This document shows positions 1 to 9,589 of a stretch of DNA of 64,000 bases, one piece after another. The stretch is from assembly GCF_024741135.1 (NCBI RefSeq), contig NZ_JANSUY010000005.1, forward strand, positions 185,566-249,565, given 5' to 3'. Every line of letters begins with the position of its first letter. Position 1 is the stretch's first letter. The DNA comes from Aquiflexum gelatinilyticum (GTDB taxonomy: Bacteria > Bacteroidota > Bacteroidia > Cytophagales > Cyclobacteriaceae). The position numbers and the translations under genes are program-made. The notes under the pieces are model-generated. The model did not search any database and was not told where the DNA came from. It was given only the letters and a program-made list of their open reading frames with translations.

Positions 1-1125
1 TTTACCAAAGACAGCAAACTTGGAAATTCATTTAAAGAAATGAACATGTCTTTCAATGAAGTCATTGAGGCATTCAAAAAAACAAGGGCAGAAAAGGAAG
101 AGCAAATGCTTTTTCTCCAGATCATGATCCAGCATATCAATACTGGGATATTGTCTTTTGATAGTCAGGGACGAATCGGTGTGATCAATGGAGAAGCCAA
201 GCAGCTGCTTCAGATACCGCAATTCAAAGACATCAACGATTTGGGGAAGTTATCTATTGATTTATTAAAAAATGTCCTTTCTCTGAAGCCGGGGGGTTCA
301 TTTTCTATCAAAATCAACAACGAACTCCATCTTAACGTGCAGTCAGCTTCTTTCAAAATGGAAGGCAACAGTTGGACTTTACTTTCTTTTCAAAATATTC
401 GTTCTGAATTACAAAAGAATGAATTAGAGGCATGGCAAAATCTGACCAAAGTCCTCCGCCATGAAATCATGAATTCAATGACGCCGATAGCGAGTCTTGC
501 AAATTCATTGGGAACTATCCTGGAGGAAGATATCCACGAGGAGGAAACAGGGGAATTGATCCTTGAGAAAGACAGTTATGTTGACCTATGTGAAGGCCTG
601 GAAACCATCTCCAAACGCAGTTCCGGATTGGTTGATTTTGTAAATGCATACAGGGATTACACCAACATCCCACAGCCGGTTTTAAAGAGATTTGCTGTCC
701 AACAGTTATTTGAAAACATCTGTGTTTTGCTGAAGGAAGAATTGGCGAAATCAGGAATACAGCTTCAGACAGAAATAAGTCCAAAAGAACTTGAATTGTT
801 GGCTGATCAGGATTTGATACAGATGATTTTGATTAACCTGGTGAAAAATGCAAAAGAGGCCATGGAAAAATCAAACACAAAAACGATTATTCTAAAGTCA
901 GGAATAAACAGCCAATCTTTCCCATTTATACAAGTGATAGATTATGGAGAAGGGATTGTTCCTGAAGCCTTGGAAAGGATTTTTGTCCCTTTTTTCACTA
1001 CCAAAAAATCCGGCAGCGGTATCGGTTTGGCCATTTCCCGTCAGATCATGAACCTTCACAAAGGAAATCTTGAAGTGGAGTCAATTCCCGGACAAAGGAC
1101 TGTTTTTACGATGAAGTTTGGGTGA
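1..1125 (+). CDS. Sensor histidine kinase, PAS/NtrY-like, 5' end outside window
   Basis: The frame is open from base 1 through the ATG at 40, so the gene probably begins upstream and this is its C-terminal 361+ residues. Counting from the ATG at 40, a PAS-like region (about 28-95, with GILSFDSQGRIGVIN) is followed by the phosphoacceptor motif VLRHEIMNSMTPIASL with His at about 141, an N box (LINLVKNAKEAM, about 264), G1 box (DYGEGI, about 301) and the F/G2 region FVPFFTTKKSGSGIGLAIS. It should autophosphorylate on His and pass phosphate to a regulator encoded elsewhere. The H box differs from that of the kinase array at 38-64 kb, so it belongs to another subfamily. No partner regulator is visible here. 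A terminator follows at 1263. Confidence 0.9.
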   Translation, partial: FTKDSKLGNSFKEMNMSFNEVIEAFKKTRAEKEEQMLFLQIMIQHINTGILSFDSQGRIGVINGEAKQLLQIPQFKDINDLGKLSIDLLKNVLSLKPGGSFSIKINNELHLNVQSASFKMEGNSWTLLSFQNIRSELQKNELEAWQNLTKVLRHEIMNSMTPIASLANSLGTILEEDIHEEETGELILEKDSYVDLCEGLETISKRSSGLVDFVNAYRDYTNIPQPVLKRFAVQQLFENICVLLKEELAKSGIQLQTEISPKELELLADQDLIQMILINLVKNAKEAMEKSNTKTIILKSGINSQSFPFIQVIDYGEGIVPEALERIFVPFFTTKKSGSGIGLAISRQIMNLHKGNLEVESIPGQRTVFTMKFG

Positions 1126-1262
1126 TAGAGACTTTTTTTTGATCTTATTTCATTTCTTAAAGGTCAAATTCTAGCTGATTTATTGGGAAAACATCTGATT
1201 TTTCTAAATGGTTGGTCACTTTTTTTACAATTCTTTTCAAAATGGACAAGAAAACTTGGAAT

Positions 1263-1285
1263 AATCGACTTCAGTCGATTTTTTT
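1263..1285 (+). terminator. Rho-independent terminator after the first kinase
   Basis: A 7-bp stem AATCGAC/GTCGATT with a TTCA loop is followed directly by a run of T. It lies about 140 bases past the kinase stop codon and points the right way to end that transcript. The 312-base spacer 1126-1437 holds this and the opposing terminator at 1375; nothing else was recognised in it. Confidence 0.65.
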
Positions 1286-1374
1286 AGGATCCCATTTGCC
1301 TTAATCTCAACAAAACCCAGATTTTATCCTTAGAGTGGTAGGGAAGCATTAATTTGTGGCATATAATTCAACAT

Positions 1375-1413
1375 AAAAAAAGCCTCCAAAATCAAACAAT
1401 GACCTTGGAGGCT
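1375..1413 (-). terminator. Rho-independent terminator after the 1943-aa gene
   Basis: On the minus strand a 9-bp stem AGCCTCCAA/TTGGAGGCT with a 15-base loop runs into TTTTTTT. It lies just past the stop codon of the large gene at 1438 and is a strong intrinsic terminator for it. Confidence 0.85.
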
Positions 1414-1437
1414 GAATTTTAAATCAAAGGGTTAAGC

Positions 1438-4400
1438 TTACTTTTTCAAGAACTTAAAGACCTGTTGGTAGCCGTTGGTATTAACCAAGAGAACATGAGT
1501 TCCAGGTTTCAACCTAAGGTTAGCAATCTCCAAGACCAAAGATCCGTTTTCAGAATCATACTCTTGGTTCAACAATTGAACACCTTTCATGTCAAAGATC
1601 GTGATTTCAACACGCTCAATTCCCATATTTGAAAGTTCAAGGTTGATTTTGTCTTCAACAGGATTTGGATAAATCTTGTTAACACCCAAACCATCCCTCT
1701 GTTGTGGACCTTTTTCTATCACAGAATCATTTTCTTTAGACTCACTGTAGGTACCGCTTTCATCTTGGTTTCCGTTGATCCTAAATGAACCACTTATGAT
1801 AGAAAAATTAATGGTCTTGATAGCACCCGCCGTTCCTCCTCTGTTTGAAGAAGAATAGGCCCGAGCAGTTAGCGTATAGTTCCCAACAGGTAATGTCCGT
1901 CCATTATAATTTCCATTGTTATCTCCAAAGAGAGCATATGGAGCTACATTTTCAGTCACAGATCGGTTTACAGGACCAGATAAGGTCATAAAGACACTAC
2001 CTACAACTGACGGGAAGGTATTCGCTCTGATATTCAGACTTAGCCCTTGAGTTTGGCTTTGACTTATCTGAAGACCGTCAGTGATTGTCAATATATCAGA
2101 ATCTGTTCCGGCATTGATCAAAGTAAAGCTTACAATGCTTAATGGAGGATTATTTTCCGTTACTGTCACTAAGGTTATGGCTGTAAAGCCTCCATCTTGA
2201 GTTGTAGCAGTTATGATAGTCTCTCCAGGGTTTAATGCAGAAACCAATCCACTGTTACTCACTGATGCCACTCCAGGGTCAGAAGTCGACCAATTAACTG
2301 TTTTATTGGTAGCATTGGAAGGCAAGACTGTTGCCGTTACCTGAAGTGTATTGCCGACAACAAGTGAGGATGATGACGGGGAGGATGTTATTCCGGTTAC
2401 AGGAACAGGTGCTGCTACAATTGAGAACTGTATAGAAGATAAAGTACCTGCTGTACCATTTCTGTTTGTTCCTGAATATGCTTGAGAGGTCAATGTGTAG
2501 TTTCCAAGTGGAAGTGTACGTCCATTAAAATTACCATTTGAATCCCCAAACAGTGCATAAGGTGCCACATTTTCAGTTGTTGAACGATTTACAGGACCTG
2601 AGAGAGTCATAAATACACTTCCTACCACAGCCGGATTAGTGTTAGCCCTAATATTTAGACTAAGCCCTTGAACTTGACTCTGACTAATTTGAAGCCCATC
2701 TGTAATAGTCAAAATATCCGTGTCCGTTCCTGCATTGATTAAAGTAAAGCTCACAATGCTCAATGGAGGAATTGCTGTACCATTACATTTACCCGGTACA
2801 GGCTGAAAACCTATGGTTCCTAGCGCATTATCGGTACCATCAGTTAAGAAAGGTTCGAAAGTGATGGCACCAGTTACCAAATCGTCAACAACCGCAAAAT
2901 CGGCTGAACCAAACCAGTTACAATTGGCGGCTACGTTTCCATCTGTAATTACCGCGATAGCATCAATTTCCAAAGCAGCTCCTGCACTTGACCTCAACAA
3001 ACTGTTTTCAGTTATGCTCATCGCATTGTAAGGATCTATTGTCCCAGCTCCTCCGCTTTGGAGGAATATGCTTCTGTTTGAACTGCTGATTTTATTGTTG
3101 CTGATCGTAAAATTGCTGTGCGAACCAGTTGGAGTATTCGTGCCTGCTTGGGTTCTTATGGCTATTACCACATTTGAAATCTCATTGGACAACAAATTTA
3201 TTCCGGAGAATTCTCCATTGCCTAATGTGATAATGCCGTCATAAGCGCCACCGAAAGTGTTTTCCGAAACAGAAACATTGCTTACAGAACGGTTGCTTGC
3301 AGATAGTTGAAGTGAATACCTGGCTTTGTTAAATGTACCGTCAGAATTGTCAAACAACGGGCTAACTATCCCAAGATCGACAGTATTTCCACTGATTACT
3401 ACATCCCGAGATCCATCGATATTCATGCCCCTGCGACCATTGAAAGAGGCATTGGAATGTAAAATCGTGTTGTTGCTGATTGTTAAACCTGTAATGTTGA
3501 ACAGAGCAATAGCTGTTGCATCCGCAAATTGGATATCAGTGATACGGTTATTGCTCACAGTCCAATTTTCAGCTCCGATGGAAGTTGTAACAGCACCCGA
3601 AGCAAAACCATATACAATTGTCTGTTGACCGGTATTACCTTCTGCAACGTTGTTTGTCAAAGACACATTGCTCCAAGGACCTGCTCCTCCCGCTGCAAAT
3701 GCAGCTCCTGCTCCAGTTACTGTAAATCCATCAATATTGATACCGCTGCTTTGTAAAGAGAATGTTCCATTCAAGATGGATTCTGCAACTCTTGTCCCCG
3801 TGTTTGGATTGATACCAAAATTCGATCCGCGGATAAAAATTGATTTGTTTACCAATACATTTTCAACATAAGTGCCAGCATCTGCTTTCACCAAGTTTCC
3901 GGCAACTGCAGCATCAACCCCGGCTTGAATTGTGCCATGGCTGCTGAGCAAAGTTGTCTCTGTAACATCTGAATAAACGCGTACCGGTGCAACACCACCA
4001 CACGCATTTGCAACTGGCTGAAAGCCCAAAATTGAAGGCTCATTATCAGTACCATTTGTCAGGAATGGAACAAAATTCACAGTTCCGCTTATAAGGTTGT
4101 TAACTTCGGTAAAATCAACAGATCCAAACCAATTACAGGTTGCATTAAGTTCTCCAGAAATTGCACCATTGTAAATTGCTTTTCCTCCTAAAAGACCTGT
4201 TATGCTGTTTTCTGTAATTGTTATATCCTTTCCAGAAATATTTTCACCATCACGAACAGCAATTCCAGTATACCCACCTGTTATGGTGTTATTCTTTACC
4301 AACACTGTTCCAGTAAAACTAGAGCCATAAAGTCGGATAGCACCTCTTCCAACCTCTTGGGAAATATTGTTGGCATTGTTAATTGAATTATTCTGGACTA

Positions 4401-7269
4401 TTGCATCTCCGATTTCATTTGCCAACTGAATTCCTGTATTTCCTGTGCCATCAATTGCGTTCCCTGAAATGGTAACCGAAGGAATCGATCCTGATGAAAT
4501 CGCAGAGTAGTTGATATTATTGAAAACGTTGTCTGTAATTGTAGCAGACAAAGATCCTCCTAATAATTGCAACGCACTTGTTGTTGGTGTGGCATTAATG
4601 TCTTGGAATAAGTTGTTACTGATTAAAACATTTTTCCAAGAAGTTCCTTGCCCATAGTAAATTGCATTCGCATTTTGAACAAGATTATTTGTAAAACTCA
4701 CATCGCAGTTGCTAGGTCCGTTTCCAGTGTCATTACCATCATGCAAAGGACTTCCCAATTCAAATAAGAATCCATCGACACTTACATTGGTGGTTGTGTT
4801 CAAACAAGTTACCTGAAAAGCCCTACTTGTACTAGAAGATCCTTGAACAATTGATTCCGGACCACGAGCGCTTGTATTCGGGTCAATACCATAGTTGGCA
4901 CCCCTGATTTCAAGATCTTTTGTAACTATGACATTTTCAACATATGTCCCTGCATCGACCCTCACAACATTACCAGTCACCGCCGCATTTACACCTTCCT
5001 GGATTGTTCCATGGCTGCTTAATAAAGTAGTTTCTGTTCCATCAGAATAAACACGGACAGGGGCTATCCCGTTACACGCGTTCGGAACAGGCTGAAAACC
5101 AATAACAGATGGTACATTATCTGTACCGTTGGTCAAGAAAGGAACAAAATTAATCGCACCTGAAACCAAGGCATCGACACTTTCGAAATCACTAGATCCA
5201 TACCAGTTACATGTTCCTGAAACAGGGCCATCGGTTACATTGAGATCAGTATCGACAGTAAAAGAACCTCCTATAAATGAATTTTCAGATACCGAAATAT
5301 TTGTAAAAGATACTGGGCCTGTTCCTGCGCCTGAATGGAGATTTCTAAGCCAAACTGCAAAATCTGAAGCGTCTACCAAATTACCGTTAATTGTAATATT
5401 GGCCATATTGGTCCCGTTTGCAACAGGAACTGCTCCGCCTGAGTTGAATGTGAAGGCCCTAAATACATCAGACACATCATTGTTTTCAATCAGGACACCA
5501 GAAAGATTTCTTTGACTCAATCCCACAACTGCGGAATATGTCCTAGTAAAGCTGTTGCCGCTGATGGTAATGTTTGAAACTGCCCTATCACTCATGGAAA
5601 TCTGAATTCCAAATGGTGCATTGGTTAAAGCACTAGGGGCAATATCTCCCATATCAATAGTATTTCCTGAAACCGTCACATTGATACTGCCATCAAGGTT
5701 AATTCCACGACGGCCGGTAAAGGAACTATTTGCATGTTCTATAATATTTCCATTTACAATAAGTCCATCAATATTAAATAATGCCAAAGCAGTTGCATTC
5801 GCTGATTGAATGTCAACAATTCGATTATTGCTTACCTCCCAATTTTGAGCTCCAATTGATGTTGTTACAGCACCGGAGGCAAAACCATATACGATAGTTT
5901 GCTGACCTGTATTGGCATCAGCAACGTTGTTAGTCAAAGAAACATTGCTCCAAGGACCTGCGCCTCCCGCTGCAAATGCGGCACCTGCTCCCGTTACAGT
6001 AAATCCATCTATGTTGATTCCACTGCTTTGCAAGGAGAATGTTCCATTCAAGATGGATTCTGCAACTCTTGTCCCCGTGTTTGGATTGATTCCAAAATTA
6101 GCGCCCTTAAACCCAAGAGGTTTGTTAACAATTAAGTTTTGAGAATATGTCCCTTCCTGTACATTGATTATATCATTAGTGGCGCCATAATCTATAGCAC
6201 TTTGAATACTATTATTGACAGCATTTAGGACATATTGATTTCCGGGAACATAATATACCAATCCATTTCTACCACTTCTATTTCGATGGTACATAGTACT
6301 CTCTATTCCAAAAAGTGTTGCTAGCGACAATGCACTAAAAGCTGTCCCATTATAAGTTCCTGCACTGATATCCAGTCTGAAATCTGTCGAAACATTAGAA
6401 AGATTTACAAATGTACTTATCAGGGTCTTGAACTCATTGGCTTCAAAAGTATAAGAACCTGTAGTAGGTGTTGTTCCTCCAAATGAAAGGAAGGATCCAC
6501 TATTTTGGAAAATGTTTCCTGATAAGGTTATCCCAGAACCCATGTCATCAATGTTGATGGCGGTTCTACAATTTTCAAAGACGTTATCATCAATATTGAT
6601 CAAACTTAACGGACCGTTAAGAAAAATACCGGAATTCCAAGTTTTGTGTCCACTAAAAAGTCCTCCAGAAACATCTCCTGTAAATTTATTGTTTCTAATA
6701 TCCTTTACTCCAGCTCCATTTGATATTTCTATACCCCTTACAGTACTTCCAGTAGTACTACCAAATCGTTCAAGGATATTGTTTTGAAATATTACTTCTG
6801 CACTTCCCCCTAAGGAAATCGGCGTTACAGTATTTGTTTGGAATATGTGAAAGCCATCTATCGTAACAATATTCGAGCCAAGGATATTAATGTTTCCATC
6901 AGAAATAATAGATTCAATAACCCTTGTACCTGTATTTGGATTTACACCAACATTCGCACCTTGAAGAATAATATTTTTTGAAATAGATATGGTCTCCGAA
7001 TAGGTACCCGGGAAGACAACCAAAACATTACCATCTGATGCTAAATCAACCGCACCTTGAATTGTTTCACTAAACCCAACAAGTGGAAGAGATAAAGTTT
7101 CATCGGAATAAATCAAAACCAAATTTGCAATAGCACCATTGGACCCAAAATCTTTCTCTATATCCTTTCCTATTGAAGGAGGAGGGATTAAAATTAGAGC
7201 TAATATGAAAAAAAACACCCATGTCCGAAATGAACAAATGTTTTCTTTTAAGGTATAAATAAAATTCAT
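1438..7269 (-). CDS. Giant secreted beta-helix protein with Big_2 and T9SS sorting domain
   Basis: 1943 residues. The N terminus has a hydrophobic signal segment (about 16-31). Residues about 40-1490 are built of parallel beta-helix blocks (repeated 'sxNxi..n' rungs, pectate-lyase/NosD type) in several large modules, most ending with a conserved CNWxGSxDF ... FxPFLTxGTDN ... IGFQPV unit. About 1500-1620 and 1710-1826 are two near-identical modules (LSIVSFTLINAGTD start), flanking a Big_2 Ig-like domain (about 1622-1706). The end (about 1863-1943, IYPNPVEDKINLEL) is a T9SS type A sorting domain, so the protein should cross the outer membrane and be surface-attached or released. A glycan-binding or adhesive role is inferred; no lyase catalytic residues were identified. 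It stands alone between terminators. Confidence 0.9.
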   Translation of the reverse strand: MNFIYTLKENICSFRTWVFFFILALILIPPPSIGKDIEKDFGSNGAIANLVLIYSDETLSLPLVGFSETIQGAVDLASDGNVLVVFPGTYSETISISKNIILQGANVGVNPNTGTRVIESIISDGNINILGSNIVTIDGFHIFQTNTVTPISLGGSAEVIFQNNILERFGSTTGSTVRGIEISNGAGVKDIRNNKFTGDVSGGLFSGHKTWNSGIFLNGPLSLINIDDNVFENCRTAINIDDMGSGITLSGNIFQNSGSFLSFGGTTPTTGSYTFEANEFKTLISTFVNLSNVSTDFRLDISAGTYNGTAFSALSLATLFGIESTMYHRNRSGRNGLVYYVPGNQYVLNAVNNSIQSAIDYGATNDIINVQEGTYSQNLIVNKPLGFKGANFGINPNTGTRVAESILNGTFSLQSSGINIDGFTVTGAGAAFAAGGAGPWSNVSLTNNVADANTGQQTIVYGFASGAVTTSIGAQNWEVSNNRIVDIQSANATALALFNIDGLIVNGNIIEHANSSFTGRRGINLDGSINVTVSGNTIDMGDIAPSALTNAPFGIQISMSDRAVSNITISGNSFTRTYSAVVGLSQRNLSGVLIENNDVSDVFRAFTFNSGGAVPVANGTNMANITINGNLVDASDFAVWLRNLHSGAGTGPVSFTNISVSENSFIGGSFTVDTDLNVTDGPVSGTCNWYGSSDFESVDALVSGAINFVPFLTNGTDNVPSVIGFQPVPNACNGIAPVRVYSDGTETTLLSSHGTIQEGVNAAVTGNVVRVDAGTYVENVIVTKDLEIRGANYGIDPNTSARGPESIVQGSSSTSRAFQVTCLNTTTNVSVDGFLFELGSPLHDGNDTGNGPSNCDVSFTNNLVQNANAIYYGQGTSWKNVLISNNLFQDINATPTTSALQLLGGSLSATITDNVFNNINYSAISSGSIPSVTISGNAIDGTGNTGIQLANEIGDAIVQNNSINNANNISQEVGRGAIRLYGSSFTGTVLVKNNTITGGYTGIAVRDGENISGKDITITENSITGLLGGKAIYNGAISGELNATCNWFGSVDFTEVNNLISGTVNFVPFLTNGTDNEPSILGFQPVANACGGVAPVRVYSDVTETTLLSSHGTIQAGVDAAVAGNLVKADAGTYVENVLVNKSIFIRGSNFGINPNTGTRVAESILNGTFSLQSSGINIDGFTVTGAGAAFAAGGAGPWSNVSLTNNVAEGNTGQQTIVYGFASGAVTTSIGAENWTVSNNRITDIQFADATAIALFNITGLTISNNTILHSNASFNGRRGMNIDGSRDVVISGNTVDLGIVSPLFDNSDGTFNKARYSLQLSASNRSVSNVSVSENTFGGAYDGIITLGNGEFSGINLLSNEISNVVIAIRTQAGTNTPTGSHSNFTISNNKISSSNRSIFLQSGGAGTIDPYNAMSITENSLLRSSAGAALEIDAIAVITDGNVAANCNWFGSADFAVVDDLVTGAITFEPFLTDGTDNALGTIGFQPVPGKCNGTAIPPLSIVSFTLINAGTDTDILTITDGLQISQSQVQGLSLNIRANTNPAVVGSVFMTLSGPVNRSTTENVAPYALFGDSNGNFNGRTLPLGNYTLTSQAYSGTNRNGTAGTLSSIQFSIVAAPVPVTGITSSPSSSSLVVGNTLQVTATVLPSNATNKTVNWSTSDPGVASVSNSGLVSALNPGETIITATTQDGGFTAITLVTVTENNPPLSIVSFTLINAGTDSDILTITDGLQISQSQTQGLSLNIRANTFPSVVGSVFMTLSGPVNRSVTENVAPYALFGDNNGNYNGRTLPVGNYTLTARAYSSSNRGGTAGAIKTINFSIISGSFRINGNQDESGTYSESKENDSVIEKGPQQRDGLGVNKIYPNPVEDKINLELSNMGIERVEITIFDMKGVQLLNQEYDSENGSLVLEIANLRLKPGTHVLLVNTNGYQQVFKFLKK
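3758..3813. repeat. 56-bp perfect direct repeat, copy 1
   Basis: Bases 3758-3813 match 6035-6090 exactly. Both lie at equivalent places in two beta-helix modules of the same gene (encoding part of FGINPNTGTRVAESILNGTF). Flanking DNA is similar but carries many synonymous differences. Confidence 0.85.
6035..6090. repeat. 56-bp perfect direct repeat, copy 2
   Basis: Second copy of the repeat at 3758-3813, inside the N-terminal beta-helix module of the 1943-residue protein. The spacing of about 2.3 kb reflects duplication of a whole module. Confidence 0.85.
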
Positions 7270-8012
7270 ATTTAATCAGTTATATGGTTTGAACAAAATT
7301 TAAATAATAAATTAAAATTTTAATTTAAAAAGGTGTGACCTAAAAATCCTTTCAAATTAATTCAGTATTTCTTTTATGAGGAATTGAAATAACCTATCGG
7401 TTTTCTGTAAGAATAAAATGTAGAGTAACCGACGAGCTCGAAATAGGCTTCTAAATTATTTGATTTTTTATATTTTTTCATGTAATAGGATATTATATTT
7501 TTTGTTTTGTGTATTTTTTATTGATATATTATAATTAGTTGATTTTTAAAAAAGAATTATTTATAGCGTTAATTTTTTAATATTTTATTATTCAACGAAC
7601 TTTAATATCATTAATTAGTATTTATTAAACAAATTTTTGTATTTAAAAAAATTAATAATAACAATATATTAACACCATAAAATTAAACACATTCTAAAAT
7701 GGTCACTAATTGACACTAATCTATGTTTATTCAGAAAGTTATAAACAATACTATTTCGTTAAAAATAATTTTTAATTACCTATTCTCATATATTTTTTAC
7801 TTTTAATTATTTTTTATATGCTTTTTTCAATAATAAGATTTTGTCAATTAAAAAAAATTATCATTTATAATATAATTTTAGATTTCAACCTCTTCTTACT
7901 AATTTCCTTTTTCAAAAAATAGGATTCCTGTTTTTATTCTTCTGAAAAAAATTGAATGCTTTTGAATATCAAAGCTTATTAAAGTCAAAGAAAAAGGCTG
8001 ATACAATAAATC
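7270..8012. other. AT-rich spacer with no gene seen
   Basis: About 740 bases made almost entirely of A/T runs, clearly more AT-rich than the neighbouring genes. It must contain the promoter of the minus-strand gene starting at 7269, but I could not find an exact TAnnTTTG box close to that start. No plausible coding frame, direct repeat or inverted repeat stood out. Confidence 0.6.
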
Positions 8013-8043
8013 AAAAAAAAAATCTCAACCTAATTGGTTGAGA
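8013..8043 (-). terminator. Rho-independent terminator of tRNA-Pro
   Basis: On the minus strand an 8-bp stem TCTCAACC/GGTTGAGA with a 5-base loop is followed by nine or more T. It starts about 18 bases downstream of the tRNA 3' end. Confidence 0.85.
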
Positions 8044-8061
8044 CCTTAAAATTAAATATTG

Positions 8062-8135
8062 TCGGGGTGACAGGATTTGAACCTGCGACCACACGCCCCC
8101 CAGACGTGTACGCTACCGGACTGCGCCACACCCCG
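8062..8135 (-). tRNA. tRNA-Pro (anticodon GGG)
   Basis: The minus strand folds into a full cloverleaf of 74 bases: acceptor stem CGGGGTG/CACCCCG, D stem GCGC/GCGT with GG in the loop, anticodon stem CACGT/GCGTG around CTGGGGG (anticodon GGG, reading CCC/CCU), and a T arm with TTCAAAT. The discriminator base is A. The CCA end is not encoded, so it must be added after transcription. A terminator follows at once, so this is a single-gene unit. Confidence 0.95.
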
Positions 8136-8341
8136 ATTTGGATTCGAAAATAGTATTTTCCTGAATAATTCTAAAATACAAGTGGATTTTGTTACTTTTT
8201 ATCCTAATGAAAAAGAAAAACAACTATAAAAAACCTTTTTTTTAATCAATTAAGCTCAAAATCAACTTTGAATATGACTTTAATCAGGTTAAGGTTTTTT
8301 ACATCCTTGTACATTAGAGTAATAAAATAAACCTAAAAATC

Positions 8342-8758
8342 ATGAAAAAGCGAGAACCTGTAAAGGAAATAATGACCAAGGATGTATATACAGTTCAGGA
8401 GAATGAAAAACTATCCAAGGTTGTAGAGATGTTTAGAAAACATAAAATTAGACATATACCTGTGCTGTCCGGAAAAAAAATTAGCGGAATCATCAGCCGA
8501 ACTGATATCAATAGGTTGACCTTTGGTGCATTATTCGAAAACCAGGAAGGAGCTGACGAAGCTGTTTTAGAAATCCTTAGTATCAATCAGGTTATGACAG
8601 CCAAACCAAAAGTCGTTTCAGAAGAGGATTCAATAAAAGATATTGCTGAAATCTTTGCAAATGAGGAATTTCACGCTTTACCTGTAGTGGCAGGAGATGA
8701 ACTGAAAGGAATTGTAACCACAACGGATGTGATACAATACCTGCTTGACCAATACTAA
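8342..8758 (+). CDS. Two-CBS-domain protein
   Basis: 138 residues forming just two CBS domains (about 8-62 and 80-136), each starting with the typical MT.. motif (IMTKDVYTV, VMTAKPKVV) and ending with GIISRTDI or GIVTTTDV. Such stand-alone CBS pairs usually bind adenine nucleotides and act as energy or ligand sensors; the target is unknown. No effector domain is attached. Its stop codon overlaps the stop of the convergent gene at 8755 (shared bases CTAA). Confidence 0.9.
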   Translation: MKKREPVKEIMTKDVYTVQENEKLSKVVEMFRKHKIRHIPVLSGKKISGIISRTDINRLTFGALFENQEGADEAVLEILSINQVMTAKPKVVSEEDSIKDIAEIFANEEFHALPVVAGDELKGIVTTTDVIQYLLDQY

Positions 8759-9006
8759 GATTTGGATTGTCTAGAATCAGAATCGCTAAAACGTGAAAAT
8801 TTTGGTACCATCGATGTACTTTGACAAGTTTTGCAAATTACAGATTTTGGATTTGTTTTAATCGCTTGATTTATAGCTTCTTGACCATTATTAAATGGTC
8901 CTAAATATATCCTTTCTTGGAATGTTGGTATTTTCGAACATTCACGATGGTGTATTTCGAACTCTCCTTCTTTGTTGGCGATTGTGGATAAATAGTAAAA
9001 TTTCAT
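8755..9006 (-). CDS. Small conserved Bacteroidota protein, function unknown
   Basis: 83 residues starting at the ATG at 9006; the frame can be extended to a GTG at 9048, but the similarity to a known family of short Bacteroidota proteins begins at MKFYYLSTIANKEGEFEIH. Visible features are HxxxCSKIP, a GPFNNGQEAINQA helix and C-terminal VICKTCQ. These look like a compact domain with a possible three-Cys/His metal site. It ends in a Ser/Arg/Lys-rich tail. No function can be assigned. It converges on the CBS gene with a 4-base overlap. Confidence 0.75.
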   Translation of the reverse strand: MKFYYLSTIANKEGEFEIHHRECSKIPTFQERIYLGPFNNGQEAINQAIKTNPKSVICKTCQSTSMVPKFSRFSDSDSRQSKS

Positions 9007-9136
9007 TAAGTAAAATTTAAATTCAGTCAAAATTAAAAATTTAAGCACCTTTAAAAAATAACCTAATCAGGGTATTTTTTAAGTATTCAAGCTAAAAAAC
9101 ATACTATTATTTAAAAGATTAACAATCAAATTCTTT

Positions 9137-9544
9137 TCATTTAATCCTTTTGATTTCCAATTGCCTCATTGGCATTGAATCAATAGTCCTAAAAATATAA
9201 TCCCAATCAGGTTCTCCTTTTTTGTTCAATTTAATTCCCCCATCCAATCCAATCAAAATCCAATTACCCTCAGCTATTGAAGAAGAAAGATTTTCCCTTA
9301 AGGCATTCAAATAATTTTTATCAAACGAAACAGCGGTATTGGATTGGATATGCTCAGGAATTGATAAAAAAATAATTTTCCTTTCAGAAAGTTCATCTTC
9401 CAAAGATTTAAGGTCAAATTGAGGGTAATGGTGCTTTGCGGGAAAATAGATTACAATGCGGTTTTTCCATCTCAAATCTTCAAGGGTTAGATTTTCTTTT
9501 TCTCCCAAAATGAATGACATCAAAATTACAATTGACCAAAACAT
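9137..9544 (-). CDS. DUF4174-family protein
   Basis: 135 residues. The start, a short hydrophobic stretch (WSIVILMSFILG), looks like a signal or anchor segment. The rest fits DUF4174: an L.DLRWKNRIVIYF opening, a central thioredoxin-like pattern and the hallmark end GLDGGIKL ... IDSMPMRQLEIKR. The family is probably periplasmic with a thioredoxin-like fold but without the CxxC pair; its activity is not known. It lies 45 bases downstream of the metallophosphoesterase on the same strand and may be co-transcribed. Confidence 0.82.
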   Translation of the reverse strand: MFWSIVILMSFILGEKENLTLEDLRWKNRIVIYFPAKHHYPQFDLKSLEDELSERKIIFLSIPEHIQSNTAVSFDKNYLNALRENLSSSIAEGNWILIGLDGGIKLNKKGEPDWDYIFRTIDSMPMRQLEIKRIK

Positions 9545-9589
9545 GAATCAAAAACCAAGAAAAGAATGTTTTGTTCAGATGTAACTTAC

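Noticed and set aside
5129..5515. 128-codon plus-strand open frame
   Set aside because: Antisense to the beta-helix protein; repeated low-complexity content mirrors the repeats of the real gene.
7270..8061. Integrated element at the tRNA-Pro gene
   Set aside because: No integrase, no duplicated tRNA 3' end and no attachment repeat could be found in the window.
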